From assembly GCF_023856365.1 (NCBI RefSeq), contig NW_026042825.1, forward strand, positions 27,553-91,552: a stretch of DNA of 64,000 nucleotides, in the 5' to 3' direction. The stretch comes from Brienomyrus brachyistius. Its lineage: Eukaryota; Chordata; Actinopteri; Osteoglossiformes; Mormyridae. This document shows, one piece after another, positions 34,456-46,167 of the stretch. The first letter of the stretch is position 1. Each line of letters begins with the position of its first letter. Position numbers and translations under genes: made by a program. The notes under the pieces were generated by a model, which saw only the letters and a program-made list of their open reading frames with translations, was not told the DNA's origin and did not search any database.

Positions 34456-35630
34456 GTGTATGAGTAGCATTTATGCTGTTTCTTGAGTGTGAGCTAGTAC
34501 ATAAACCAGCTAGTGCTCACCATTGCAAAAATACTCTAGCTTTCTGTCATACACATTTTTTTATTTTCTTACATTGTCCGTTTTTGTTCATAGTCTGTAA
34601 TATTCTGAATAACGACAATGTAGAGGAAAAACAGATTAAATTCTCCTTGTTTGTAATTTCCCCATGTAATCCACTGCCTTGTGGTAAGAGGTGCAAAAGT
34701 CAGACGCGTTGAATGATGAGGATACGATATTGAGTTTAGTTCTTGAGAGGATTTATTCATATGATATTTTAACACACAGTACTTTGAACTGGTTTGTTTG
34801 GCGCAAAAGGGCCGATATGCAGACACCATCACACATGGCAAATACGGTCAATGACTGTTTCACTTTGCACCTTCAGCCCTGAGCCGCGTAATCTCAGCAC
34901 CTTTAATAACAACCATTGCTGCCTCCTACAGGTGGGAATACACTTAGACAATAGTAAATATCACTAAGGCAGGCAAGTACCTCTCGTTTCAAGTGTTGCA
35001 ATACTATATAACATTATATTATAAACAATAAATACGAATAAATAAAAACATTAAACAAATAAACATAATCAATAATATTCATGAATAATTATGCTTAATA
35101 TACAAATAAAAGAATAGCTCCTGCAGATGATTTCAGATAACTACTGGAACAATGAGTTCTGGAGGGGAGCAAGCTCTGTTACATGCTATAGAAATGTTGA
35201 TCTGATTCCTTTCATTATCAGATTGTTACCACTGTTAAAAACCACAGATATTGTATTCTGATTGTATGCATTTCCTTATTAGGGCATGTCAGTTACTTCT
35301 GTTAAAAAAACCCTTTATTCTGACGTCGTAAATTTCCTGATCAGAGTTTACCCTCTTTAAAGTGATGGAGGTCCACTTGTGCGAAAGATACATCGATATG
35401 CATATGAGATTTCGTTTGTGCCAAAAATATGTAAATAGCACACAGTCCATGTCGACTGAGCATGTGACAAAGAATTTTTCTGTGACAATTCTATTTTGTC
35501 AATGAGTTTGTCTGTGGAGCCCCTGAAGGGACCTAATGGTGTCCGCTAATTAGATACCCAGAAATAAACTGTGTGGCTCCTGCCCAAGCATTGCTGCCCA
35601 AACAGCAGCTTCCTCCTTATGCCACCGAGG

Positions 35631-35728
35631 GAGGAGTAGCCAGTGGTTCCCCTGCCCCTTCCCCTCTCCCCCCTGCAGAGAGGAGTAGCCAGTGGTTCCC
35701 CTGCCCCTTCCCCTCTCCCCCCTGCAGA
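35631..35728. repeat. Two-copy 49-bp tandem repeat
   Basis: gaggagtagccagtggttcc begins at 35631 and again at 35680, each followed by a C-rich run ending ctgcag. Confidence 0.8.
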
Positions 35729-35904
35729 CGAGGATCATAACCATTCAGCACCCGACTCTACCTCCTTCTCGGTGAAGAAGTGCCGTGGCGAACACTCAGG
35801 CAGCAGGACGAGGTAGCAGAAATTCTTGCCCCTATGTTGGTATGTCCAAATCCTCAAGGGGGAGATAAGGTTTGCTCATCTGACACTGTAGATGAAGGAG
35901 TTGA

Positions 35905-36870
35905 ACATAAGAACATAAGAACTATACAAACGAGACGAGGCCATTCGGCCCATCAAGCTCGCTTGGGGAGAACTAAACTAATAGCTCAGAGTCGTTAAAT
36001 CTTATCTAGCTCTGATTTAAAGGAACCCAAGGATTCAGCTTGCACTACATTATCAGGAAGACTATTCCATACTCTACACGCTGCGTAAAGAAGTGCTTCC
36101 TTAAATCCAGCTTGAAATGTTCTCCCGCTAATTTCCACCTATGGCCACGAGTTCGTGTATTAAACTAATGCTGAAGTAACTATTTGGTTGAACAGCATCC
36201 AAACCTGTTAGAATCTTATATACCTGGATCATGTCCCCCCTCAATCTCCTTTGCTTGAGACTGAACAGATTTAGCTCAAGTAACCGTTCCTCGTATGACA
36301 TTCCTCTAAGACCAGGAATCATTTTTGTGGCCCTACGCTGCACCTTTTCTAAGGCCACAATGTCCTTTTTAAGATATGGTGACCAAACCTGCACACAATA
36401 TTCTAGGTGAGGTCTCACCAAGGAATTGTATAATCTTAGCATTACCTCCCTTGACTTAAACTCCACACACCTGGAGATATACCCCAACATCCTATTGGCC
36501 TTTTTTATTGCTTCCCCACACTGGCGAGAATGGGACATGGAAGCATCAACATACACACCAAGGTCTTTCTCATGATCAGCTACCTTTATTCAGTGACACC
36601 CATGAAATACCTGTACTTTATATTTCTGCTCCCTAGATGGAGTCCTTATATTTATCGACGTTAAATTTCATCTGCCAGGTATCGCCCAGTCACTAATTAA
36701 ATCAAGATCCCGCTGTAGCTGCTGAGCCACTAATTCAGTATCTGCTACACCACCCACCTTGGTGTCATCTGCAAATTTCACCAGTTTACTGTATATATTG
36801 GTATCCATATCTTTATGTAAATTAGGAACAATAGTGGTCCTAAATCGAACCCTGCGGTACCCCACTATGA
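35905..36870 (-). pseudogene. CR1-like LINE, 3' half of ORF2 and tail
   Basis: On the minus strand it runs from the catalytic region (KLVKFADDTKVGGVAD) through SLVRPHLEYCVQVWSPYLKK, RRATKMIPGLRGMSYEERLL and FSLKQRRLRGDMIQVYK. The 3' UTR follows and ends in two TTATGTTC octamers (plus strand gaacataagaacataag). Short octamer tails are typical of CR1 elements. Frameshifts and a stop break the frame. Confidence 0.8.
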
Positions 36871-37500
36871 ACGCAAGCCCACTGTGAGTTGAAGGACATT
36901 GCCAGTGACCTGCTGGACCCCAGGCAGAACAGGCCTCACCATGCGACAGCCCTTCAGAGACTGGTCCTCCTGCGCATGGACTGGGGCATGATGCATCAGT
37001 TTAAAACTGGAGCCTGGTAAATCCTGCGAGTGCTACACCAAGCGTCTGATGGCAGCATTCTCCAACTACAGTGGGATGGACTCCACAACGGACCGAGAGT
37101 GTATGTGATGTAAAATACACTAAGATAGGTAAAAACTCTTTTGTGGACTAAGTAAAACAAACATTTTATGTTCTAGTTTCTTAAAACTACTGAAACAAAT
37201 ATTGGCTACACTGCAGTTCGCTGTTTTGTTTGGCACCCCTGCATGTCGTGCATTGTGTGGAAAAAACCTGAAGGCTGAGGAATGTACGTAACACAGCTAG
37301 AATGTAAAAACTCTCTCTGGTGTAATTCACTGCATAAAACCAATGGTGTTAAGTGTGATGTCTTCTTCATAACACTCCTGATGTTTGTGTCCGTGACCAT
37401 GAGATAGGGTGGGCTGCTTTTCTTCCTTCCTTTGACTAGTATTCCTCCTAAATTGTTCATCTGTATTTGCTGCATTGGTACTTGATGTGCGTGTGCCTTG

Positions 37501-38035
37501 TGTCACGATCGCCATTTAACGGGAGCGGCGGACGGGCAGGAAACAGGCAAGGCAGGCAGGATACGGGGATTATTAGGAACACGGGGTGCAGGAAACATCT
37601 CACGCAGACGGACTTCAATGACGGACACTGAACTCTAGTAAGACATGAACTCAAATAGACAGGACTGATTGAAATAATCGGACACAGCTGGGTACGATCA
37701 GGGAGCACACGTGGATAATCAGGGGGCGTGGCACACACGGTGGTCAGACTGTCCGGGACCTCCTCGGGGACTAGGGCAGGAAAGTCTGGAGCTGGGTCAG
37801 GGACAGGAGTGGGGCCAGGAACAAGAGCCCCAGGGGGCACAGTCATTTGAGGCGGAGGGAGCGCCTCGGGCGTGGGCTCTGGGGCCGCAGGGGGCAGCGG
37901 AGGCGGCTGCTCAGGAGCTACGGGCAAAGCAGGCGGCGGCTGCTCGGGCTCTGGGGCCGCAGGGGGCAGCGGAGGCGGCTGCTCGGGCTGCGCAGGAGCT
38001 ATGGGCGACGAAGGCAACTGCTCAGACGCTGTAGC
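37501..38035 (-). mobile_element. LTR retroelement 3' end: proline-rich frame plus LTR
   Basis: On the minus strand a proline-rich frame of PPPLPPAAPEPEQ-type repeats runs into LTR-like sequence ending CGATCGTGACA at 37501. It is the same family as 15196-16430 and the solo LTR at 56140-56416. The 5' part of the element is absent here. Confidence 0.6.
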
Positions 38036-38604
38036 AGGAACCCAGGACTTTATGCTCAGCCCACTGCTGTTAACTCCGATGACTCACAACTGAGCAGCAA
38101 TGCACATTTCGAATTCCATCATCAACATCAGGCAGATGACAAGACTGTTGTGGGTCTCATCAATAAAAACGGTGACTCAGCATACAAAGAGGAAGTGTGA
38201 TGACTATCGGACTGCTGCAGAGCCAACAACCTGTCTCTGAATGTTGACCAAAGAGATGGTTGTTGACGTTAGAAGAACACAAAACACAGAGTGACCACTC
38301 TCTGCTGCACATCGATGGCTCATCTGTGGAGATCGTAGAGAGTACCAGATTCCTTGTTGTCCATCTGGCGGAGAATCTCACCAGGTCCTTCAACATCAGC
38401 TCCATAGTAAGGAAAGCACAGCAGCACCTCTACTCTCCACGGAAGCTCAGAAAAGCCCATCTCCCATTCTCACACTCTATTGGGGAACTGTTGAAAGCAC
38501 CCTGAGCAGCTGCATCACGGTCTGCTTTGAGAACTGTGTCGCCTCAGATCACAAGTCCCTACAACAGATAGTGATGACAGGTGAGAAAATCATTGGGAGT
38601 ATCG
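38036..38604 (+). pseudogene. L2/Rex-like LINE reverse transcriptase, 5' piece
   Basis: In shifting frames it contains MLSPLLLTPMTHN, VVDVRRTQNTE, LLHIDGSSVEIVESTRFL and LRKAHLPFSHS, the order expected around and after the catalytic region of fish L2/Rex-type LINEs. It is cut at 38604 by an inserted LTR and resumes at 39427. Confidence 0.7.
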
Positions 38605-39426
38605 TGTTAGAGAAATATGTACTTTTTTATCATCATTTTGCTAGACGCTTAGAAACAACACCCTGCCGCAGCTGATCTTAATTGAGCAATAACACGTCTC
38701 AAGAACTGTCGCTTGAAATTTCCACCCCATATATGGTGACAAACAATGTTCAATGTCAGTTGCATATCCTGTTGTGTACCTCAATAAAAGACACTGCGAG
38801 GGGAGTTACTCTTTCGAAGTTGGCTGAGTTCGACTGAGAGGCTGACACCTCGAGGTCAGGACCGGGCTTCCCTTTGTAAGGAAAAGTGGTAAAATGTCCC
38901 AAGGTTCTTGGTTGATCATTTGAATGCAGACAATGTTAGGAATTTATGATCATGGGGGAAGCCAGGGAGAGAATGGGGGTTCCAGTTGGCACCACTATGG
39001 TGATAAGGATAAGATAAGGTGATAGAATTGAATTACAATGATCATAAAAGTCTCCACCCTGTCCTGTCCCGTCCCAGTCTCAGGATCCTCACACTCCAGG
39101 GGGTCACTCTTTATATGTAAATTCACTCACAACACCTACACACAACACCTTGGTGGGGAGGGCCTTTTTGGGTATAAAGGGGGGTGAAGAACTGTCTTCA
39201 ATTTGTATCTGAGCTGCCTTTCAGTACCCGGTGTGTCTCTACACTGTATTACATTGTATTATTTTTGCTGTTCAATAAACCATCATTTTGCTGAAACTGC
39301 GGAGACTCTGCAAGTGGATTCCCTACACCTTGCAGCAAGTAAAACGTCATCACAGCTGTCTGCGTTGTTCTGTGTTCAGAGACTGGTTTGTTTCCAGCGC
39401 ATCTTCAGAAGAAGATAACCCTAACA
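38605..39426 (+). mobile_element. Solo LTR inserted in a LINE
   Basis: The insert begins TGTTAG and ends CTAACA (TG...CA with 6-bp inverted ends) and splits a LINE frame that continues on both sides. Flanks read tatcg and tatct, a near-duplicate of 5 bp. Internal AATAAA signals lie at about 38783 and 39274. No coding sequence is present. Endogenous-retrovirus or Gypsy origin cannot be separated from the LTR alone. Confidence 0.6.
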
Positions 39427-39640
39427 TATCTCTCCCCTCCATCACAGATATTCACACCACACACTGCATCCGCAAAGCCACCACCATTGTGGATGACCCC
39501 ACCCACCCCTCACATTATCGTTTCACCCTCCTGCCTTCTGGAAATAGGTCCCGGAGCATTCGGCCTTTACAGCCAGACTCAAACAGCTTTATCCCCCATG
39601 CCGTCAGACTACTGAACTCTCAGGGACTAATCTGATACCA
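39427..39640 (+). pseudogene. L2/Rex-like LINE, 3' piece
   Basis: Reads SLPSITDIHTTHCIRKATTI, then DDPTHPSHYRFTLLPSGNR and FIPHAVRLLNS, the usual C-terminus of this LINE type. It continues the frame interrupted at 38604. Confidence 0.75.
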
Positions 39641-39649
39641 CACACACAT

Positions 39650-40520
39650 ACACTCATTAACACACTTTATTATTTAACTACTATTTTTTATCTTATTGTC
39701 GCCATGTTTACAGTTACTTTTATTTATTTTTATTGCTACCTCATTGGACAACCAAACTGCGCCTTCTCAGTACTGGGTTTACTGTGCTGTTTGTGCTCGT
39801 TGGTGTCAGTTGTCCTCTCTTTTTGCACTGTCCTGCAATGTTTGCACAGTTTTGCTCATTATGCACCATACAGTATGTTGCTAGGTTGGTATGTGTTAGT
39901 CTTCTGTTAATTTAAGTAGCACCTTGGTCCGAGGGAAACAGTTTCTTTTGTAACTGTACTATACTCAACTGTGTAAAGTTAAAAATACATTAAAGACCTA
40001 CTTGACTTTTACTGAACAGGTGCTAAAGTGAAATTACTTGCTTCTGGGAAAGAACTCCAGCTGAAATTCTGTACAACAATTATGGGAGACATATGGGAAG
40101 GACGCGGTGTCAGACCTGCCCCGTGGGACGAATGTGGTTTTCCTAGTAACAGCAGCTTCAGTCCCAATCAGATAAGCCAGATGCGTCTGAAATTAGAGGA
40201 ACGGGATCAGACTGGTTGCTCAGGGACTAATGTGGTAGAACTAAAACAGAGACAAATTGGACGGTGTTTCAATTGTGGGAAAATGAGACAAAGCAGGCAG
40301 AGGAGATGCGGGTGGCAAAGAAGCATGAGATAAGGAATGCAGAGAATGTGGATGAGGGTGAGACTCCTGTGAAAACTGTGTATTGAAAATTAGGGCCATA
40401 GTATTGTCATCCATCCTGTCAGGGTATGGAATACACTGAGGGTAAATGGCCTAATGCAGGAAGTGTCTTAATCCTATAACATCCAGCTGATTCAGGCTGT
40501 GGGGGACAGTGTAGTACTGC
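39650..40520. other. No gene recognised
   Basis: Overlapping short frames at 39696-39915 are a T-rich stretch that may be LINE 3' UTR. The frame at 40028-40333 has no identifiable domain. Confidence 0.4.
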
Positions 40521-40783
40521 ACTCTTCTGGCTGGGACCTTGAATAAATGAATGAATGTTACATTTATACAGCCCTTTTCTAAGATACACAAAGAGCTTTA
40601 CAGAAGCACTGGGGAGCCACTTCAACCCAAACGTGAGGCAGCAGGAGAGGGGGCCCAGGCAGAGAGAACAGCCAACAAGACGGGTGCTTCCACAGACTGG
40701 ACGGGGGCCCCGGCAGACCAACGCTGACGACTCCTGGGACCAAGTCAACAGAGCAGCTGTCGTCATTGTGACTCACCCTCATA

Positions 40784-41063
40784 CATCCATCCATTGTCTA
40801 AACCGCTTATGCTACTGGGTCGCGGGGGGGTCCAGAGCCTATCCTGGCAGGATCTGTGCACGAGGCAGGGAACAACCCAGGACGGGGGGGCAGCTCATTG
40901 CAAGGCACATTCACACACCATTCACACACCACATGCACTCCTACGGCCAATTAGCAAGAGAGAACATGCAAACTCCCCACACATGTGACCCAGGCGGAGA
41001 CTCGAACCTGAGTCCCAGTGGTGGGAGGTAACAGTGCTAATCACTGCACCACCAAGCAGCCCC
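40784..41063 (-). mobile_element. tRNA-promoter SINE, internally deleted
   Basis: Tail ccatccattgtc and head sequence (ctaatcactgcaccacc in plus orientation) are both present, but about 75 bp of the middle are missing relative to the copy at 5558. Confidence 0.75.
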
Positions 41064-41368
41064 ACCCTCATACATGATTTCTGATTCTTGATTTTAATCC
41101 CCTTTTCTGTTTTTGGCAACATATAAAGTGCTGTGAATGTCACTGTCAGATTGTCATATCATCCTCCAGTTGTCCCTTGTCACCCTGGATGCACATTGAG
41201 TGTTTGCTAAATATTTTATCTGTAGTGTTCCTGATTTTTTCCTGTGTTTTAATTTGCAATTCTCAAATTTCATGACTGGCATCCGTGGGGACGATTAATT
41301 AAACCTGTTAACTCTGCACTTCAATTTCAAACGTTGGTAACATGTGTACATATTTTGTCTGATCTTTT

Positions 41369-41384
41369 CACCACCAGGTGGCGA
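41369..41384 (+). promoter_or_regulatory. CTCF-like core motif
   Basis: ACCACCAGGTGGCG agrees with the CTCF core pattern at all core positions up to the last G. A motif match alone does not show occupancy. Confidence 0.3.
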
Positions 41385-41529
41385 TATAGCAACTCCAGAG
41401 TTATTGATGGCTAGAACAAAAAAAACACAGTAACACAGAGGTGTAGCTAAAAATTCTGGGCCCCTGACAGAATGTCACCTTGCGCCCTCTGTCGAATTTT
41501 ACATTCTGTGAAAGAGATTTGTTGAGCCA

Positions 41530-42433
41530 TCTTCCAATGTAATCCAATCCAGCTCTTTATTTGAAAAGCACTTTAAACAACCTTATGGACCAAGTGCTGC
41601 ACAAAGGAATTAATAAAAACATTCACACACTTAAAAACGAAGTATAAGAAATTAATAAAAACCAAAACATTCAATGTGAGTAAAAGGCCATTAATAAAAA
41701 TTTAAATAAATCAATTAATTAATAAAGAAAAGGCTAAGATTAAAATAAGATTTACTATTAAAATTAACATCTCACAATGTGTCAAAGGTGAAGGAGAAGA
41801 GATTAGAAGAGATTTAAAAACGGACAGAGGGGATTCCTCTCTAATGTGAAAAGGCAAGTCATTCCACATTTTAGGAGCTGTCGATCCCCTCTAAGCTCAC
41901 GCTGAGTCTTAGGAACCGTCAGGAACAGCTGATCAGCTGACCTGAGAGAGCGGGTGGGGGTGTAAGGGTGAAGCAGCTCACAGAGGTCAGATGGAGCAAG
42001 ACACTGAGGGCTTTAAAAGCAAATAACAGAATTTTAAAATGAATCCTAAAATGTACGGGCAGCCAGTGGAGTGAGGCTAAAATGGGGGAGACATGCTCAT
42101 ATTTCCATGTGCGGCAGCATTTTGAACCTTCTGGAGGTGAACAATAGTGGAGCCTCTAACCCCAACATAGAGGGCGTTACAGTGGTCCAAACTAGTAGTG
42201 ACAAAAGAGTGGATTACTGTCTCAAAGTGCTGCCTAGAAAGAATTGGCTTTATTTTGGCCAACTGCCTCAATTGTAAAAAGCTTGACTTGACAACTAACC
42301 TTATCTGAGTGTCAAACTTAAGGTTGGTGTCGACTTTATGTGTGTGATGTGTGATGACTGGTTTACAATATTGTTCCAAGGAACCTAAAATTACAGTGGA
42401 GGTCAGAGGAGTGGAGTTACCAAAAACCAACAC
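41530..42433 (-). pseudogene. LINE remnant with 3' UTR
   Basis: The minus frame reads TNLKFDTQIRLVVKSSFLQL, then LAKIKPILSRQHFETVIHSF and LDHCNALYVGV, a C-terminal segment common to fish jockey/L2-type LINEs. It is followed by a 3' region rich in AT with aaaagcactttaaacaacc. Confidence 0.65.
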
Positions 42434-43679
42434 TTCTGTCCATTACCTCCCCACTTCCTTGTTAGTTACAATATTTGTTCTGCATTACTGTACTGCTTTG
42501 GAGCCTTTTGATATTAAGGTGAATAACACAGGTGAAAAATTAAGGTGAAAAAAGAGACAGATGCATTGACAGCAGTCGTGGCCACACTTTGGACTGGGAG
42601 TGTAAGAGCAAAGGAAACTGAATCCACTATGTTCTGTCCTGTAAATTTTTATTAAACACCACATGACACACATACGAGTCCTGTTTTAACTTTCAGGGCT
42701 GATGGTCTGCAGCCTGGCTTGTGTTCTACAGTGCAGCGCAGGTGCAGTCACTGTGCTGAGCCCGGCGTTATATTAATGACGCAGCCTTTCACACTGACCA
42801 GTGAGAAATAAACCTTGAAAATGACTGTGCTCTTTGTGGTTCTCCTTTTTTCTTACCACCAAGCAAGAGACTAAACATATTTTCTACTTATCAGTTATCA
42901 GAAATCAGAATGTCATGCAGTAATCAGAGGTTAGACAGCAAGAATGACTTTTGTATTTTTATCTTTTGTCAATCTTTTATCCAGCGACTACTAATTCTCA
43001 TCGGGGTCTGGAGAGGGTGGGACCTGTCCCAGGAAGCACAGAGCACAGGCCTGCATGGGATGCCATTCCACACAAGCAAAAACAATTAAGATGGTCAGAT
43101 TTGCCTCACTGTGTGATTTTGACTGAAAGATGAACTAAGCACAGTCTTGTGTGTATAAAAATGCGTAGATTCATTTAAACTTTAACAATGAGATTCAGCA
43201 ACATGACCTTATAGTGTTAATGATCGGTATTCTTACTGGTATTAACTGAATTATGCAAAATTCTACATTATTCTATATTATTGCACCCAAATTGTTCATA
43301 CTGACTAAATGTAATTACTGACATCCTGGACATACTGCTTTTTAGGTTTGAATTTAAAATGTTAGTAGACAAATTCATGCTGTCAATAACATCTCACTTG
43401 CTCACACCCACTTTTAGATAAAAATACCCTTTGTGGTTTTTCTAGTGATGCAGTGGGCCTGAGCTGAGGACCTGATGGTTGTGTGGTTTTCGCTCACTGA
43501 GAAGAGAGACACAAACAACCCTGCTCTCAGTCGGTCAGTCTTCCTGTAAAATGCAGAGGTGAGACTGCTAGTGGAAAATTACTGACTGCAGCGTCAACAA
43601 CACATATAAACAGCAGCACAAACAAAATGTTCACAAATGCAGGACATCTGTATGCTTACAGCACACATCAGACACGCTG

Positions 43680-44140
43680 ACCCTCAGCACTGAGCTCCTC
43701 CAGGCTCTGTGCTCTCCCTCTTCTCTTCAATTTCTACACAAATCACTGCTGCTCCAGTGAAGATCCTGAATTTTGCAGGTGATACTACTGTGTTTGCCAT
43801 CATAACTGAAGGTGAATGAGTCTGCCTACAGACTGGAAGTCGTACAGCTGACCATCCAGTTCTGAACTCACATTATCCCAAATGTCCACATGCTTAGACT
43901 CCTCTCATCATCAGGGAGGAGCGTCCCTTGGCACTGTAGAGTAGATGGATGAGAGCAGGCTGATAACAAGGCTGTCATCAATTTTATGTGACACCTCTCA
44001 CCCCCCCAGCAGACTATGGAGGCCCGTAAGGGCAGCTCCTTCAGTAAGAGACTCAGACACCCGGCGTGTGACAGAACGGTACCGCAGGTCATTGGGCCCC
44101 ACAGCAGTCAGGCTTTATAATCTGCACTCTGCTCATTGAA
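43680..44140 (+). pseudogene. L2/Rex-like LINE, degraded
   Basis: LFNFYTNHCCSS, then LNFAGDTTVFA in another frame, come from the RT catalytic region with the usual FADD altered. DESRLITRLSSIL, DTSHPPSRLW and GPTAVRLYNLHSA come from the C-terminus. An internal deletion joins them near 43880. Confidence 0.6.
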
Positions 44141-44149
44141 CTTTTCCCC

Positions 44150-45470
44150 TGTTCACTGTCTTCTGATACAGTTTCTATCTGCTGCTGATCTGCAATATTG
44201 TTCCTCCTTATTCACTGATGTGCAGTGTTGCATTGAGCCAGTGCATTATGCCCTGTGTGGCAGCTTCCTTTGGGAGGCTAATATCTGGCACATGAGCAAT
44301 AATGTTACATGCAATAGGATTGTGTATAAGTTAAGGATTGTGTATAAGTTAATTTTAATATTCCTATAATATTCCTCTGTATGTAATATATTCTTATTTT
44401 TTGTTTCTATTATTACCCTATATTTATATATACATCCATTTCTTTTACATTCATAATGATGTTGTTTGTTGTTTTGTGCCCCACTGCTCTTGTAACAAGC
44501 CTCAGTCTTGACTCTCCCTTTTAAGGTCTTGGCCTTAAATCACACTCGATATAGGTGGTGTCGTCCCCATCACCCTGACCAGGATACATGCTGTAAGATT
44601 AATGGATGGTGTTTATCTGTGTGATGAAAAAGAATGTGAATAAAACAAAAATGTACCATTATAAATGGGAGCCCTAGGATGTGTGGTGGTTAGAGATGTG
44701 GACTGATGAGAATTTTGCTTTTCTAAAGTTCTGTTGTGAAAACTGTACATTCCGTTCCATGTACAGTAGTGATATGTAGCAATCATGTGCTCCAGTCAAA
44801 TGTCCAGCTGCATGAATAATAATGGTGGCTTGTTTGGATAAAATAACTTAGGCTGAATACTTGAAAGCGTGACCTGGGTGAGGTAGAGAGGAAACAGGGT
44901 CTTACAAGAAGCAGATATTGTTCTGTCTGTGTGGTTTTTACTCTTTGCAAAGTGAGTCCAGCACAGTGCAGTCAGTGGGTCAGTCTTCCTGAGCTGCATC
45001 TAACCAGTGGAAACATCTGCAGCACTGCAGAGAAGCACTCAGCAGACAAACAAACCCAAACAGCTTACAGCTGTATGTCACTTTTGGACAGAGGTGGACA
45101 AAGTACACAACTTCACTACTTGAGTTAAGTATAGATACTCCTCGTCAAATAATACTCAAAGTTTTTCAGTTAATTTTTTACTTCAGTTAAAGTACTGGAG
45201 TATTTGCATCTAAAAATACTTAAGTATTCAAAAGTACATTATGTTTTAAATGCAAGACATTTTTCAGAACCTAATGACTCCTGAACACCCCACTGAATAC
45301 ACTGACTGGCTTGTACATCTTGTAGAATAAAAAGCTTGTGGAATATGATACAATGACTATAGAAACACAACTGACATAACAAAAGTACAGCCATTGTCAT
45401 TTTCATCTTATTTAACACCCCCCACCCCACTCACACAAAAGAGCATGGTAGTGTTCTTACAGAGCCGTAG
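44150..45470. other. No gene recognised; one interspersed repeat
   Basis: At about 45090-45240 the words cagaggtggacaaagtac and aaagtactggagtatttgca belong to a common fish repeat. The rest is AT-rich with no supported exon. Confidence 0.4.
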
Positions 45471-45472
45471 CA

Positions 45473-45585
45473 GTGTGTGTGTGTGCATGTGTGCATGTGT
45501 GTTTGTGTGTGTGTGTGTCTATGTGTGTGTGTGTTTGTGTGTCTGTGTATGTTTGTGTGTGTGTCTATGTGTGTGTATGTTTGTG
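45473..45585. repeat. (TG)n microsatellite
   Basis: An interrupted TG run. Frames reading CVCVCVC on one strand and THTHTH on the other are its translations. Confidence 0.9.
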
Positions 45586-46167
45586 AGCCAAGTAACAAGA
45601 CAGGGAGCAAGAAACAAAACTCCTCTTTCTTAATTATCCACATCGTTATTAACGACACAGGTATATATACAGGTACATATACAGGTACATGTATATACTC
45701 AAAAATACATCCAGAACACACAATTAAATGAAAAACGTAATTTAAGAACACTTGAAATTTTCATTCAGTTTCTTTCATCTGTTTAATATAATCGATCAGT
45801 CCCTGTGCGTTTGCCCCAAACCATTCAGCATGGTACACAAGGGAGACAAGTAAGCATGTGTGACATCAAAGAACTGATTGCAGCAACTCAGCCTTTCCAC
45901 AACATTAAAGCCGCTTATTCCCCCCCATGCCATGAAGAAATAATCTCTGTGGCTCCCCTCTCCCCCTCCCTCAGCCCCCAGTCTGGCTTGAACATTTGCA
46001 CTTCCAGTAAAAATGCGCCCCAAACACACTGACACCAAACTCAGCACCGGTGCTCCGTAAAATCCCGTGATTCAGTCTCAGAAGCACTGGCTCCCCTGCC
46101 CTCCTCTGAACATTATTAAAGCTACACCCTGAACACTCTGTGTGACTGACATGAATGAGAAGCATCT

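Noticed and set aside
44927..44965. V(D)J recombination signal before a J segment
   Set aside because: The nonamer is imperfect, the spacer is 20 bp rather than 12 or 23, and no J coding motif follows.
45394..45751. Cysteine/valine-rich and threonine/histidine-rich frames
   Set aside because: Translations of the TG microsatellite.
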